A stretch of DNA of 64,000 bases, taken from contig CM062289.1 in NCBI GenBank assembly GCA_031216915.1, positions 20,500,520 through 20,564,519 on the forward strand, read 5' to 3'. The DNA is from Pictodentalium vernedei (lineage: Eukaryota; Mollusca; Scaphopoda; Dentaliida; Dentaliidae). A program made the position numbers and the translations under genes. Positions 20,671-31,693 of this stretch are shown here, piece by piece. Positions within the stretch are counted from its first letter, which is position 1. Each line of letters opens with the position of its first letter. The notes beneath the pieces were generated by a model that was not told the DNA's origin, did no database searches, and was given only the letters and a program-made list of their open reading frames with translations.

Positions 20671-21419
20671 ATTGTAGAACTTGACTAAAGCATGCTTCCA
20701 CATGGCACATGGACAACAGGAGGTTGACGAGCAAACAGTGAGATGTTACTCGTACATGTGCTGTGTCTGTAAGACACATATGGTGCCCCCACGATTTCTA
20801 CCATGTACTTTAATTTACATATGTATTGTGGGAAGAGTTAGCTGGAAAAATCACAAAAATTTCCTAAGTTCAACAACTCGTAATTTTGTCAAAAATTGAA
20901 CAAAATCAAATTCCGGACAATATGCACAGCTTTGGTATTTGTATAAATACCTTGTACAATAAGGTAATTATAATACAAGGTATTTATAACCTGTGAGAGG
21001 AGATAGCCGGACAAACCTTGTACCATACAGATACCATACAAGTGAAATTCTACAAAAAATTTATCAAGTTCAACAACCTTTAATTTTGTGAAATATTGAA
21101 GCAGATCAAAATCCTGACAATATGCACACCTCTGGTATATGTACAAACATCCTGTAAAATAAAACTAGATGGTGCCATTTGTGTGCGAAGCACACTACAG
21201 TATATCCCCGCATTTGCACTTTCCTTTTTGGTTAGTGCAGGATACAGACTTGGATAAAAAGGCTTCACGCATGTGTGTGATTTAAAATGATAAAACAGTA
21301 TTTAATTTCCTTCTGAAGACTCACATGTGAAACTACTTCAATATTTCAAACAAGATACTTCACCCAACATGATGTATAAAGGGTAGTGTTCTGATCACAT
21401 CATTGTCACATGATTGAAA
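20671..21419. other. Left part of the satellite-bearing element (copy A; B at 52,742-53,490)
   Basis: A ~95-bp segment (AGTTCAACAACTCGTAATTT to CCTTGTACAAT) recurs diverged about 200 bp later (21,069-21,165). AGATAGCCGGACAAAC at about 21,002 recurs beyond the array. No credible ORF. Confidence 0.5.
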
Positions 21420-23798
21420 AACCACTTGGACCCAAATCAAAATTCCAAAACCTTCATGCACATCTACAGATGCTATCTGAACATGTTAACATGGTTTAAA
21501 CGTTTCGAATTCAATACCCTAAGAGCCTTTGAGCGGACAAAGATTTTCTGAGGGTAAAAGTGGTTCCACTGGAACCACTTGGACCCAAATCAAAATTCCG
21601 AAACCTTCATGCACATCTACAGATGCTATCTGAACATGTTAACATGGTTTAAAAGTTTCGAATTCAATACCCTAAGAGCCTTTGAGCGGACAAAGATTTT
21701 CTAAGGATAAAAGTGGTTCCACTGGAACCACTTGGACCCAAATCAAAATTCCGAAACCTTCATGCACATCTACAGATGCTATCTGAACATGTTAACATGG
21801 TTTAAACGTTTCGAATTCAATACCCTAAGAGCCTTTGAGTGAACAAAGATTTTCTGAGGGTAAAAGTGGTTCCACTGGAACCACTTGGACCCAAATCAAA
21901 ATTGTGAAACCCTCATGCACATCTACAGATGCTATCTGAACATGTTAACATGGTTTAAACGTTTCGAATTTAATACCCTAAGAGCCTTTGAGCGGACAAA
22001 GATTTTCTAAGGATAAAAGTGGTTCCACTGGAACCACTTGGACCCAAATCAAAATTCCGAAACCTTCATGCACATCTACAGATGCTATCTGAACATGTTA
22101 ACATGGTTTAAACGTTTCGAATTCAATACCCTAAGAACCTTTGAGCGGACAAAGATTTTCTAAGGATAAAAGTGGTTCCACTGGAACCACCTGGAACCAA
22201 ATCAAAATTCCGAAACCTTCATGCACATCTACAGATGCTCTCTGAACATGTTAACATGGTTTAAACGTTTCGAATTCAATACCCTAAGAGCCTTTGAGCG
22301 GACAAAGACTTTCTAAGGATAAAAGTGGTTCCACTGGAACCACTTGGACCCAAATCAAAATTCCAAAACCTTCATGCACATCTACAGATGCTATCTGAAC
22401 ATGTTAACATGGTTTAAACGTTTCAAATTCAATACCCTACGAGCCTTTGTGTGGACAAAGATTTTCTAAGGATAAAAGTGGTTCCACTGGAACCACCTGG
22501 AACCAAATAAAAATTCCGAAACCTTCATGCACATCTACAGATGCTATCTGAACATGTTAACTTGGTTTAAACGTTTCGAATTCAATACCCTAAGAGCCTT
22601 TGAGCGGACAAAGATTTTCTGAGGGTAAAAGTGGTTCCACTGGAACCACTTGGACCCAAATGAAAATTCCAAAACCTTCATGCACATCTACAGATGCTAT
22701 CTGAACATGTTAACATGGTTTAAACATTTCGAATTCAATACCCTAAGAGCCTTTGAGCGGACAAAGATTTTGTAAGGATAAAAGTGGTTCCACTGGAACC
22801 ACTTGGACCCAAATCAAAATTCCGAAACCTTCATGCACATCTACAGATGCTATCTGAACATGTTAACATGGTTTAAACATTTCAAATTCAATACCCTAAG
22901 AACCTTTGAGCGGACAAAGATTTTCTAAGGATAAAAGTGGTTCCACTGGAACCACCTGGAACCAAATCAAAATTCCGAAACCTTCATGCACATCTACAGA
23001 TGCTATCTGAACATGTTAACATGGTTTAAACATTTCGAATTCAATACCCTAAGAGCCTTTGAGCGGACAAAGATTTTGTAAGGATAAAAGTGGTTCCACT
23101 GGAACCACTTGGACCCAAATCAAAATTCCGAAACCTTCATGCACATCTACAGATGCTATCTGAACATGTTAACATGGTTTAAACGTTTCGAATTCAATAC
23201 CCTAAGAACCTTTGAGCGGACAAAGATTTTCTAAGGATAAAAGTGGTTCCACTGGAACCACCTGGAACAAAATCAAAATTCCGAAACCTTCATGCACATC
23301 TACAGATGCTATCTGAACATGTTAACATGGTTTAAATGTTTCTTATTCAATACCCTAAAAGCCTTTGAGCGGACAAAGATTTTCTGAGGGTAAAAGTGGT
23401 TCCACTGGAACCACTTGGACCCAAATCAAAATTCCGAAACCTTCTTGCACATCTACAGATGCTATCTGAACATGTTAACATGGTTTAAAAGTTTCGAATT
23501 CAATACCCTAAGAGCCTTTGAGCGGACAAAGATTTTCTAAGGATAAAAGTGGTTCCACTGGAACCACTTGGACCCAAATCAAAATTCCGAAACCTTCATG
23601 CACATCTACAGATGCTATCTGAACATGTTAACATGGTTTAAACGTATCGAATTCAATACCCTAAGAACCTTTGAGCGGACAAAGATTTTCTAAGGATAAA
23701 AATGGTTCCACTGGAACCACTTGGAACCAAATCAAAATCCCGAAACCTTCATGCACATGTACTGGTGATACCTGAACACATTAGCATAGTTTAAACAT
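21420..23798. repeat. 153-bp satellite array, 15 units (copy A)
   Basis: Period is exactly 153 bp: the box GGTTCCACTGGAACCA occurs at 21,562, 21,715, 21,868 and so on to 23,704. Each unit contains CTACAGATGCTATCTGAACA, CATGTTAACATGG and a near-perfect 21-bp palindrome AGTGGTTCCACTGGAACCAC plus T. Units are highly similar, with alternating variants (CTGAGGGTAAAAG versus CTAAGGATAAAAG; CACTTGGACCC versus CACCTGGAACC). No ORF. Confidence 0.95.
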
Positions 23799-23819
23799 TA
23801 ATGCAAGTGAATGTAACAC

Positions 23820-23970
23820 CGGACGGACGTACGTACGGACGGACGTACGTACGTACGGACGGACGGACGGACGGACAGACAGAGATAACAATATCCCCGA
23901 CGAAAGCGGGGATAAAAAGTCCCAGCTTGAAGACTGCGAGAGAAGATAGCCGGACAAACAATGTGCTCCA
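23820..23970. repeat. ACGG/ACGT microsatellite and end module of the satellite element (copy A; B at 55,585-55,722)
   Basis: GGACGGACGTACGTACGG repeats are followed by a small hairpin (ATCCCCGACGAAAGCGGGGAT) and AGATAGCCGGACAAAC. The last motif also occurs left of the array at about 21,002, so the satellite sits inside an element of the tandem-core plus tetranucleotide type. Copy B has about 13 bp less here. Confidence 0.75.
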
Positions 23971-24039
23971 GATGTGGACGGCGTATAGATGGACGTACAG
24001 ACAGGGGTAAAACAGTATGCCCTCCTACTTTTCGTTGCA

Positions 24040-24088
24040 TAAAAAATAATTAAAATAAAGTTTGATATTGTGTGCATTGGGTAAAGGG
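24040..24088. mobile_element. TTAA MITE fragment (copy A; B at 55,792-55,840)
   Basis: Right end only (TGTGCATTGGGTAAAGGG then TTAA), fused on its left to the tail of the 153-bp satellite element. Confidence 0.6.
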
Positions 24089-24092
24089 TTAA

Positions 24093-24604
24093 ACAGTGAT
24101 AATGTTTGTCACATTCTTTAGCAGAACTATCTGAATGGCTCATCTGGGTAGTACAAGTGTAGTGAGTTGAGAGTACAAGAGGAATCCCCTCCTCCCAGTC
24201 TGTTTGCTGGTCATTCTGGGCACTGTACCTGTATCTTCTAGTATCAATGCCATGCATTTTTGAAAAACTTGCTTGCCATAACCCAGCAATATATTTGCAA
24301 TATTTTTGTTCATTATTTAAACCCTGTTGTCAACTTGACTCTTGGGATACAGTGGAGCCCACTTAATTGGATATCTCTTGATTGTATATCCCTGTTAATT
24401 GAATATAATTTCCCAACACAAAATCATTTACCATATCTCCAGGACAAATTTGACTTATTAATCGAATATAGGTTAACTCCAGTTAATTGAATAAAAAATT
24501 GTGTAACCTGTCGAGAAATTACCCCGACTCTCCCCAGTTTTCCTTTGTTCATAGACCTATTTGGCCTCAGTACATCCAATACAGGCAATTTATCTATTAT
24601 ATCT
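24093..24604. other. Probably non-coding; one protein-like minus-strand stretch (copy A; B at 55,845-56,356)
   Basis: 24,093-24,257 on the minus strand is open and has varied composition (MHGIDTRRYRYSAQND...), but it also holds an excellent pyrimidine tract and AG (TTGTACTACCCAG at about 24,150), which argues for intron instead. The rest is AT-rich with TTAATTGAATA motifs. Confidence 0.35.
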
Positions 24605-24740
24605 TGTAGAGCTCGGGGCAAGATATTTGAACCAGACCCTCGGCAAGCCTCAGGTCTGGTTCAAATATCTTGCCCCTCTGGTGAGATTTCCCCATCCCAC
24701 CTCCAGACTAATCGGGGATCATAATATTCTCCCACCACTA
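24605..24740. repeat. Hairpin repeat, right half (copy A; B at 56,357-56,492)
   Basis: A palindrome GGGGCAAGATATTTGAACCA and its complement around GACCCTCGGCAAGCCTC, followed by GGTGAGATTTCCCCATCCC. This is the right-hand half of the repeat at 25,302-25,471. Confidence 0.75.
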
Positions 24741-24917
24741 AGGTACCAAGATATATATAAAGTTGTGTGGGACAGCTGGAAGAGATATGCCTGTCTCACC
24801 CCATCCACGTGACAGCTATCTCACCCCACCCATGTGACCAACCCATTTACATATTTAATTGGCACCGTAACTATTTAATCATCGCAAATCACGTCTGCAC
24901 ATATATAAACAAACAAA

Positions 24918-25091
24918 ATGGAAGGCTGTTTTGCTCCCATAAATACTATTGAGTTTATAGACGGAAATCGAAACCAGAAGACTCCAAGAAAAACGTCAGC
25001 ACACCTCAAATTACTCTATCAGTTTATCAGAGTGAAATATACATCTGATATCATTGCGCCCTTTCAAACTGAAGTACAAGCCTGGGAATGA
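24918..25091 (+). CDS. 57-codon ORF of unknown nature (copy A)
   Basis: ATG in a favourable context (AAACAAAATGG) opens 57 codons ending TGA at 25,089-25,091. It starts MEGCFAPINTIEFIDGNRN, has a basic middle (KTPRKTSAHLK) and ends FQTEVQAWE. A TATATAAA run lies only about 15 bp upstream, too close to serve as its TATA box in the usual way. It lies between two related hairpin repeats (24,605-24,740 and 25,302-25,471) and could belong to a mobile element. Copy B is identical at the protein level. Not recognised. Confidence 0.3.
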   Translation: MEGCFAPINTIEFIDGNRNQKTPRKTSAHLKLLYQFIRVKYTSDIIAPFQTEVQAWE

Positions 25092-25301
25092 CATGTGCAG
25101 TCATGTCGATTTCATTTCAGGTAGCTTCAGTGCATTAACGCTCAACATGCTGTGCTAGTCTGCGTGTTTTGAGGTATATACCATGCTTCTCGACAAGCTT
25201 TTTGAATATCTTATTGGTTTTCTCCAAGATTGAATGCACTAAGAAATATTTTTTCCTGAAAAATATGGTATTTTCTTATCAATGGTGTCGCACTCCTAAA
25301 A

Positions 25302-25471
25302 TGGTGGGAGAAAAATCATCCCGATGGGTATCTGGGTGGAGTGTAAATCTCACCCTTGGGCAAGATATTTGAACCAGACACTTGTGCCTGGCTCAAATAT
25401 CTTGCCCCTCGGGTGAGATTTCCCCATTCCACCCAGATACGAATTGAGGATAATAATATTATGCCCCCACA
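25302..25471. repeat. Foldback repeat, full (copy A; B cut at window end)
   Basis: Outer arms GGTGGGAG ... TCTGGGTGGAGTGTAAATCT and their imperfect complement surround the inner palindrome GGGCAAGATATTTGAACCAG. Related to 24,605-24,740. Confidence 0.75.
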
Positions 25472-25485
25472 ATTGATGCTGTCAG

Positions 25486-25579
25486 AGTGTTAAGAAAATC
25501 TCATCTTTCCCAACTGCCGATTGATCATGGGGTCATCAGATTTAGAGTCCAGAACATTTCTTCATTCTACCGCCACTGA
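25486..25579 (+). other. Possible short terminal exon
   Basis: A weak acceptor (GATGCTGTCAG) is followed by an open stretch ending TGA at 25,577-25,579. In frame it reads VLRKSHLSQLP then IDHGVIRFRVQN and a short tail. Composition looks protein-like, but there is no second line of support. The copy B equivalent is beyond the window. Confidence 0.18.
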
Positions 25580-26103
25580 CAGATACATAAAGAATAGTTT
25601 GTGTGTGAATGGAGCATCAAATTTTTGTAGTTTGTGAACATTTATATATGTTGTGTGCAGTTGAACTTGGTGGTCATTCCTCTCCAGATATGGCTTTTCA
25701 TATCTCATTTGGGCAGTGAGATTCTGTGTGACTTTTTTTTCTTTTCCTTAAAACAAAATTAACAAATCAATTAATGAGAGAATAATTTATGTTTGTTTAA
25801 ATTAATTTATATTTTCAGGACATTTGTGTGTAAATGTTAGGATTTTAATATAAATATAAACTTATCAGAATCTGTTGTTTGTTTCTTTGGAAGAGAAACT
25901 TCCCCACCCAAATTCTTTAGTCGGAGAATGGTTTCCCACTGATTGGGCCTTTGAGGATCAAGGGGTCATAGAAGATGTGTTTTCACAAACAATACATTTT
26001 CATTTCATTTCGTGGAGACTCACATTTGGTCAACAAATATAAGTCAACATTATGGGCCTGGAAACCCTCAAAATGTTTTGTGAACCCAAATTATGGCAGC
26101 TTA
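25580..26103. other. No gene seen
   Basis: AT-rich; a possible acceptor (TTTATATTTTCAG at about 25,818) is followed by an early stop. Confidence 0.45.
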
Positions 26104-27787
26104 TAGCTTAACTTGACAAAGTCAAGATAAGCTGTTGCCATAACGCATGCGGAAGTCTGTTAGTCTGTGAATCTGTTCACATTTTCCTTTAGCACAGGCT
26201 ACACCCGTAGTTCTTGTCCGATCATCACGAAATTTCATATGCAGGTTTGAGGCCATGTCTAAATGAGAACGTCCCCTTTTGGTCGCGATCAGACAACCGT
26301 GATGGCTGCCCGAGCCCAAAACCTTTAGCACAGTCTACAGGTCGTATTTATGAAGGGATTTCATGGAAACTTTGTAGGATGACTCTGTATAATATCTAGA
26401 TGAGAACGTCCCCTTTTGGTCATGATCTGTAAACCATGATGGCTGCCCAAACCCGAACCCCAAAAACTTTTGGCACAGTCTACAGGTCATATTTAATACT
26501 GAGGGATTTCATTGTAACTTGGTAGGATGACTCCGTATGATGTCTAGATGAGAACTTCCTCATTTGGTCGCGATCTGTCAACCTTGACGACTGCCCGAGC
26601 CCAAAACCTGAAACCCTTTAGCACAGTCTACAGGTCGTATTTTTGGAGGGATTTCATTGTAACTTGGTAGGATGACTCCATATAATGTCTAGATGAGAAC
26701 GTCCCCTTTTGATCGTGATCGGTCAATTGTGATGGCTACTGGGGCCCAAAGCCCGAAAACCTTTAGCACAGTCTACAGGTCGTATTTATGAAGGGATTGG
26801 AGGGCGCAGTGGCGTTGCGGTAACCGGTTCTCATCAGATCACTGAAGTTCAGCAATGTCGAGCCCGGTTAGTCCTCGGATGGTGACCGTTTGAGCGATCG
26901 ATTCAGACTCCCGCGTTGTGTCTTTGGGCAAGGCACTTAACCCTGATTGTCGACATGGGGGCATGATGACGCCGTGTACTAAGGCGTACTGCACATCGAT
27001 GGTGAGCATGTCTTCAACCAATCTAACCCTGCCTGTGCTGCTGTGCAGAGTTACGATGTTGGGGAGCTGGCAGCTGCTCGTCGTTGTTCGGTGGTTCTCT
27101 CCGGGTACTCTGGCTTCCTCCATCCGTAGAACTGTAACGGTCATGATTAGCCATTGTGCATAAGTATGTGACCTTAAACACCAATAGATAAATAATTATG
27201 AAGGGATTTCATTGTAACTTGGTAGTATGTCTCCAGATAATGTCTAGATGAGAACGTCCCCTTTTGGTCACGATCATTCAGCCATGATGGCTGCCTGAGC
27301 CCAAAAACCTTTAGCACAAACTACAGGTCGTAATTATGAAGGGATTTCATTGTAACTTTGTAGGATGACTCAGCATAATGTCTCGATGAGGACGTCCCCT
27401 TTTGGTTGGGATGGGTCAACCGTGATGGCAACACAGCCGAAGCCCAAAAACCTTTAGCACAGTCTGAAGGCCGTATTTATGAAGGAATTTCATAGTAACT
27501 TGATAGGATGACTCGTGTTGGAATAATTTCACTGTAACCTGGTAACTTTGGTTGACATACATTAACTGTGAGAGCCACATTAACCCACCCCTTACTCCTT
27601 GAGTACAGTCTACACCTCAAATTATTTTTTATTGAAAACAACATACAGGGAACAGAAATTAACATATTCTCAATTATCACAATTCTTGTTGTATTTCATA
27701 ATCCTTTCATAAAAATTTAACATTATCCTTTTCATCGAACACAACACACAATCAAGTTAAGCTACAGTGTCACTGACACTTTCATTA
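26104..27787 (+). mobile_element. Related element with ~146-bp tandem core, interrupted by SINE
   Basis: Left cap TAGCTTAACTTGACAAAGTC plus AAGATAAGCT and right end CAAGTTAAGCTACAGTGTCA plus CTGACACTTTC match the 16,111 element, but the core is different. The unit of about 146 bp contains CACAGTCTACAGGTCGTATT and GATGAGAACGTCCCCTTTTG, with anchors at 26,331, 26,476, 26,624 and 26,769. A 5S-headed SINE sits in the fourth unit (26,799-27,195). No tetranucleotide tract remains. Confidence 0.78.
26799..27195 (+). mobile_element. 5S rRNA-derived SINE with 13-bp TSD
   Basis: Full-length element: 5S-like head (GATCACTGAAGTTCAGCAA, GCCCGGTTAGTCCTCGGATG), central TCTTTGGGCAAGGCACTTAA, body shared with the tRNA-headed SINEs (TAAGGCGTACTGCACATCGA, TCTCCGGGTACTCTGGC), and tail TAAACACCAATAGATAAATAA. 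TSD TTATGAAGGGATT lies at 26,786-26,798 and 27,196-27,208. It interrupts a 146-bp tandem-repeat element. Confidence 0.92.
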
Positions 27788-27925
27788 GTCTGTGTCCTTC
27801 CTTCCCATTGCAAAAATATTCAGTTTCATTGATACTTTTGCTGCCTGGGATCAACTCTGTTTATGCATACATAATTATAATGGATGCAAGCTTGGAAATA
27901 AAGATCTTACATTATAACCCATTAA

Positions 27926-28163
27926 CCCTTAACCCAACGCAGACGCTATCAAAATTTATTATTTTAAATATCATTGTTTCAAATTTTTCAAAAAAGTTCA
28001 ACAAAACGATATCATGTGACCCCTCGTTGGAACAAGCTTGAGGAGCTCGTTCCAACGAGGGGTCACATGATATTGTTTTGTTGAAATTTTTTGAAAAATA
28101 TTTTTTCAACTACTGAATTTGCATATTACGCGGGCGGATGCGGACGATTCATTGAGTAAAGGA
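27926..28163. mobile_element. TTAA hairpin MITE, subfamily a
   Basis: TTAA flanks at 27,922 and 28,164. Ends CCCTTAACCCAACGCAG and GAGTAAAGGA, with the central palindrome intact. Copy B equivalent is outside the window. Confidence 0.88.
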
Positions 28164-28167
28164 TTAA

Positions 28168-28679
28168 CAGGTTTTTCTGTATTGCAAAGAACAAAAGGAG
28201 GGTGCCCATCACCATTAGCTCACCAAAGCATGGCATGTAATAAACCTAGGCTTATTACAAATCTGCAAAAAATGTCCCATCATGTACATGAACAGCAAAA
28301 CAGGTCAGAAATATTCTAAGTCCACACTGACAAAAAGTCTAACATTGCATTAAAAAAGTCCAAAATGTCCGGCTAAGGGTTAATGTCGTCTTATATTGAT
28401 GCATTTAACACATATATGAAATATAAAAGCCACAGCATACCGGTGGTAGCCTCCACTAATGATCATGTATAGCAAAACAGATCCGTAATTTTCTAAGTCC
28501 ATACTGACAAAGCAGTAACAGTGGCATTGTGGTGCTGTTGTAGAATACAAGAACAAGTTATTCTGTATTTTCCTGGTGTAAATTCAATCAGCAAAACTCA
28601 GTCAAGTCAGATTCTAAATACTTGACCCCCCCCAAAAAAAAAATACCAAAGCTGATATCAAACTTCAAATAAACCACCA
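28168..28679. other. Non-coding with diverged internal duplication
   Basis: The 28,275-28,335 stretch (AACAGCAAAACAGGTCAG, TCTAAGTCCACACTGAC) recurs diverged at 28,470-28,520. The stretch at 28,540-28,620 recurs diverged at 29,650-29,750 on the other side of the degenerate element. Confidence 0.5.
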
Positions 28680-29375
28680 CCCATGCTATCAAACTCATTT
28701 TCGTTATCACCAGCCTTTGAACTTACTGCATTTGTACATCAACTTATCCCTTTTGCACTCTTTGCAGGGTATATTTATGAATTTCCATAAAAAAAAAACA
28801 TTGCCACAAGCAATGACCTTCTACTTCGTGCATTTATGCATTAAAATCTTCCTTTGCCAGGCCTCAGAGGGCACATTCATTAACAGGTTGTTTTGAAACT
28901 TTGTATGCTTTTGCAGGGTGACAAATATAGGAGCTAGTGATTTTCTTTTCATTTCCATCAAAAACTGTTACTGTTAGCAACAATCTTTGAATTTATTGCA
29001 TTTGTGCTTCAACATTCTTCTTGGACATGGCCTACAGGCCACATTTATCATTGGATTGTTTTTGAACTTGGTGTGCTCATTTGGGAAGACCTTTAGATAA
29101 GAGCTATTTATTAGCATTCATTTCTGTGAAAAAAGTTGCCATTTACAATAACCTCTGAACATACTGCATTTGTGTATCAACATTCTTCCATCAGCCAGTC
29201 TTACAGTTTACATTTAAAAATGCATGGATTACTCTGCCGTTGTGCACACACAATGCTGTTATGTTGAAATTTCACCAAATAACATTGGTACCAATGATCT
29301 TCAATTTTGCCATTTCATTTATAACTTACCAAGTTCAAGTTTGTCAAGTTGAGATACAGTGTCATTGACACTTTC
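28680..29375 (+). mobile_element. Old, degenerate AGCTCAACTTGAC-type element
   Basis: It has about four strongly diverged units (anchors near 28,714, 28,823, 28,988 and 29,153) with recognisable pieces of the 169-bp core (CTACAGGCCACATTTATC, GGGAAGACCTTTAGAT). The right end CCAATGATCTTCAATTTTGC ... AGTGTCATTGACACTTTC is almost the same as in the 16,111 element. The left cap is missing. Confidence 0.7.
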
Positions 29376-29385
29376 ATTTCATTTT

Positions 29386-29553
29386 TTGTCTCAAATACAT
29401 AGGTTATGACCCCTCGTTGGAACCTGCTTGTCAAGCTCGTTCCAATGAGGGGTCATAACCTAGGTTTTTGAGACAAAAAAATATAAAAAATTAGTTATTC
29501 AAGAATTTTCTTTGCAAGTGTTGTCTGTTTTTCATGTTAGGTAAAGGGGTAAA
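29386..29553. mobile_element. TTAA MITE subfamily b, left-truncated
   Basis: Centre GGTTATGACCCCTCGTTGG with its complement and right end GTTAGGTAAAGGGG. The left end is replaced by the 3' terminus of the element at 28,680-29,375, and the right TTAA has become GTAA. Confidence 0.7.
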
Positions 29554-30079
29554 CATTAAGGTGCATTAGAACAAGTCAAAAAATTACTGTTGATATGATT
29601 TGTGGTCGTAAAAGAATGCCACTGTTGAGCTCACTGGCAGTGTCATTTATAGCTTAGTGGTTGAATGATACTACAACAAATTATTCTGTTTTTCCTGATG
29701 TGAATTCCTCTTTGGTACTATCAGCAAATCTCAGTCAAGTTAGATACCAAATACCAATCAATACAGAGTTATAACCCCTAAAAATACTGAAACCGAATTC
29801 AAAATTCCAATACCGTCCATCTAACCACCATAGGTAGGTGATATCATGAAAATTACACAAAACATATCCTTCTGCCATATATTTGTTTTGATGTTCATTG
29901 ATACTGAGAGAAAACTATTTCTAAAATTTGGTTTGGTTTTTATTCAATAAATTATTTCAAATGTCCAATATTTCAATAAAAACAAAATTTCTGTAAAACA
30001 ACAAATGTATATAATATTTCTTATTTACAATTCCTTTTAACCCAGATGGTATCTTCCATGTCAGTTCAATAACAGTAAT
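29554..30079. other. No gene seen
   Basis: AT-rich, containing the diverged partner of 28,540-28,620; otherwise nothing recognised. Confidence 0.45.
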
Positions 30080-30463
30080 TGGAAGAGTTCATATTCATTA
30101 TTTTGGGGAAGACCAATTAATATTTTCAACGTGCAGCCTTGTGGAGTACATATTCATTATTTTGGGGAAGGCCAATTAATATTTTCAACGTTCAGCCTTG
30201 TGGAGTCCATATTCATTATTTTGGGGAAGGCCAATTAATATTTTCAACGTGCAGCCTTGTGGAGTCCATATTCATTATTTTGGTGAAGGCCAATTAATAT
30301 TTTCAACTTGCAGCCTTGTGGTGTCCATATTCATTATTTTGGGGAAGGCCAATTAATATTTTCAACATGCAGCCTTGTGGAGTCCATATTCATTATTTTG
30401 GGGAAGGCCAATTAATATTTTCAATGTGCAGCCTTGTGGCTGCACGTTGAAAATATTGATTGG
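30080..30463. repeat. 59-bp minisatellite capped by a hairpin
   Basis: Six units of exactly 59 bp (ATATTCATTATTTTGGGGAA at 30,091, 30,150, 30,209, 30,268, 30,327 and 30,386). The last unit runs into its own inverted partner: arms CCAATTAATATTTTCAATGT (30,408) and the complement ending at 30,463, 26 bp with two mismatches, loop TTGTG. Confidence 0.9.
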
Positions 30464-31013
30464 TCTAGCCCACACAGTCACTTAGCAACCATCCTACATA
30501 AAGAAATTATGATGAATCATATTCCTGGACCCCAAAATCAGCCTCTCATGTTCAAAGGGTTAAAATCTTTTCAATTCATGATCATAAACTTCATAAATTT
30601 TATCATCGAAAATTAGTGTCATATTGTGGAAGTTCAGATCTGGTAAATATGTTTCAAAAGTCCTGTACACTATTTCTGAAATGGAGAGAAGCTTGATGTG
30701 TTTACACCTTCACTGTTGATAGGGTGTTATTGTAGCCAAGTGCTGTGAAAGCCCATGACTCTAACCACTGAGTCATCACATTCCCTATCATAGATTACTT
30801 AAGATGCAAAGAAAATGAGTTTCTGGACAATGAAATATGAAATTTCTTCTGGCGAGTGCCTTCAGTGTCCCCAGATCGATACATTTCCCCCAGCAGAAAC
30901 TATCTAAATTTAAATGAATTTGTATGATAGACCAGTTAATGTTGTCAGTCTGAAAATATTAAATGATCTACCTGCACATATTTAATATGGACGTTTTTCA
31001 CTTTCAGTCATCC
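30464..31013. other. No gene seen
   Basis: Unremarkable AT-rich sequence. A faint B-box-less tRNA-like motif near 30,750 (CTAACCACTGAGTCATCACA) could be a SINE-head remnant on the minus strand. Confidence 0.4.
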
Positions 31014-31017
31014 TTAA

Positions 31018-31255
31018 CTCTTTACACGCTGAGTAATTTTCATGAATTCTTCACCAAATCTAGTCATGGCTGCTCTCGAGTAGCCATGACAAGATTTGAT
31101 GAAATTAATGCAAATTTGACTTAAGAAATCAATTCTCAAAAAGTGTATTTAATTTACAGAGGATAATTTGGTTAAATATGCTCAAATTTTACCTGTTTTA
31201 ATGTCAAGAGATTTCTCGTCCTGGTCTGGAATATCGGCCAGCAGCATGCAAGGAG
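31018..31255. mobile_element. TTAA MITE, third subfamily
   Basis: TTAA at 31,014-31,017 and 31,256-31,259. Ends CTCTTTACACGCTGAG and GCATGCAAGGAG. The inner palindrome is CATGGCTGCTCTCGAGTAGCCATG. The same left half occurs at 10,485. Confidence 0.78.
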
Positions 31256-31330
31256 TTAAGCTGACATGGAACTATTCCATTCTAAATTACTAGTGTTCAA
31301 AGAATACATTTTTTTATAAAGAATGAACTT

Positions 31331-31683
31331 ATTTATTTATTTAGGTTTAATGACACTTTTGACAGCCAGTGTCACCTCATGTCTGAGAGTTTTTCATGTG
31401 GAGGAAGCCAGAGTTTCCAAAGAAAACCACTCAACAATGGTGAGCAACTGTCCAACTCCCCAACATACTAACTCTGTGCAAACAGGATTAGCATTGGTCT
31501 GAAGACAAGTGCACCATCGACATGCAGTATGCCTGAGTAGACAGTGCCACTATGCCCCCACATGGGCAATCGGGATGAAGTGCCTTGCCCAAGGATATAA
31601 TGCAGTTATCCCTAGCCGGGGATCGAACCGTGGACCTTTTGGTTTGAAGTTCAATGCTATAACCACTGAGCAATCGCATTCCC
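31331..31683 (-). mobile_element. tRNA-derived SINE, minus strand
   Basis: Head at the right (GGGAATGCGATTGCTCAG; B box GGTTCGATCCC with one insertion) and central CCTTGGGCAAGGCACTTCA. The left tail carries the TTTAATGACAC motif of the second tail type, ending in ATTTATTT. Imperfect 10-bp TSD (GAATGAACTT / GAATCAACTT). Confidence 0.82.
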
Positions 31684-31693
31684 GAATCAACTT

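Noticed and set aside
21420-23798. CRISPR-like array
   Set aside because: The repeats are contiguous 153-bp satellite units without unique spacers, in a eukaryotic setting.
23781-24257. 158-codon minus-strand ORF
   Set aside because: It runs through an ACGG microsatellite, the satellite-element tail and a MITE end. Its right third looks protein-like but contains a strong pyrimidine tract and AG, more like an intron end. The copy B version differs by microsatellite indels.
24899-24909. TATA box (TATATAAA) for the 57-codon ORF
   Set aside because: It is only ~15 bp from the ATG, too close for a normal start site, and AT-rich runs are common here.
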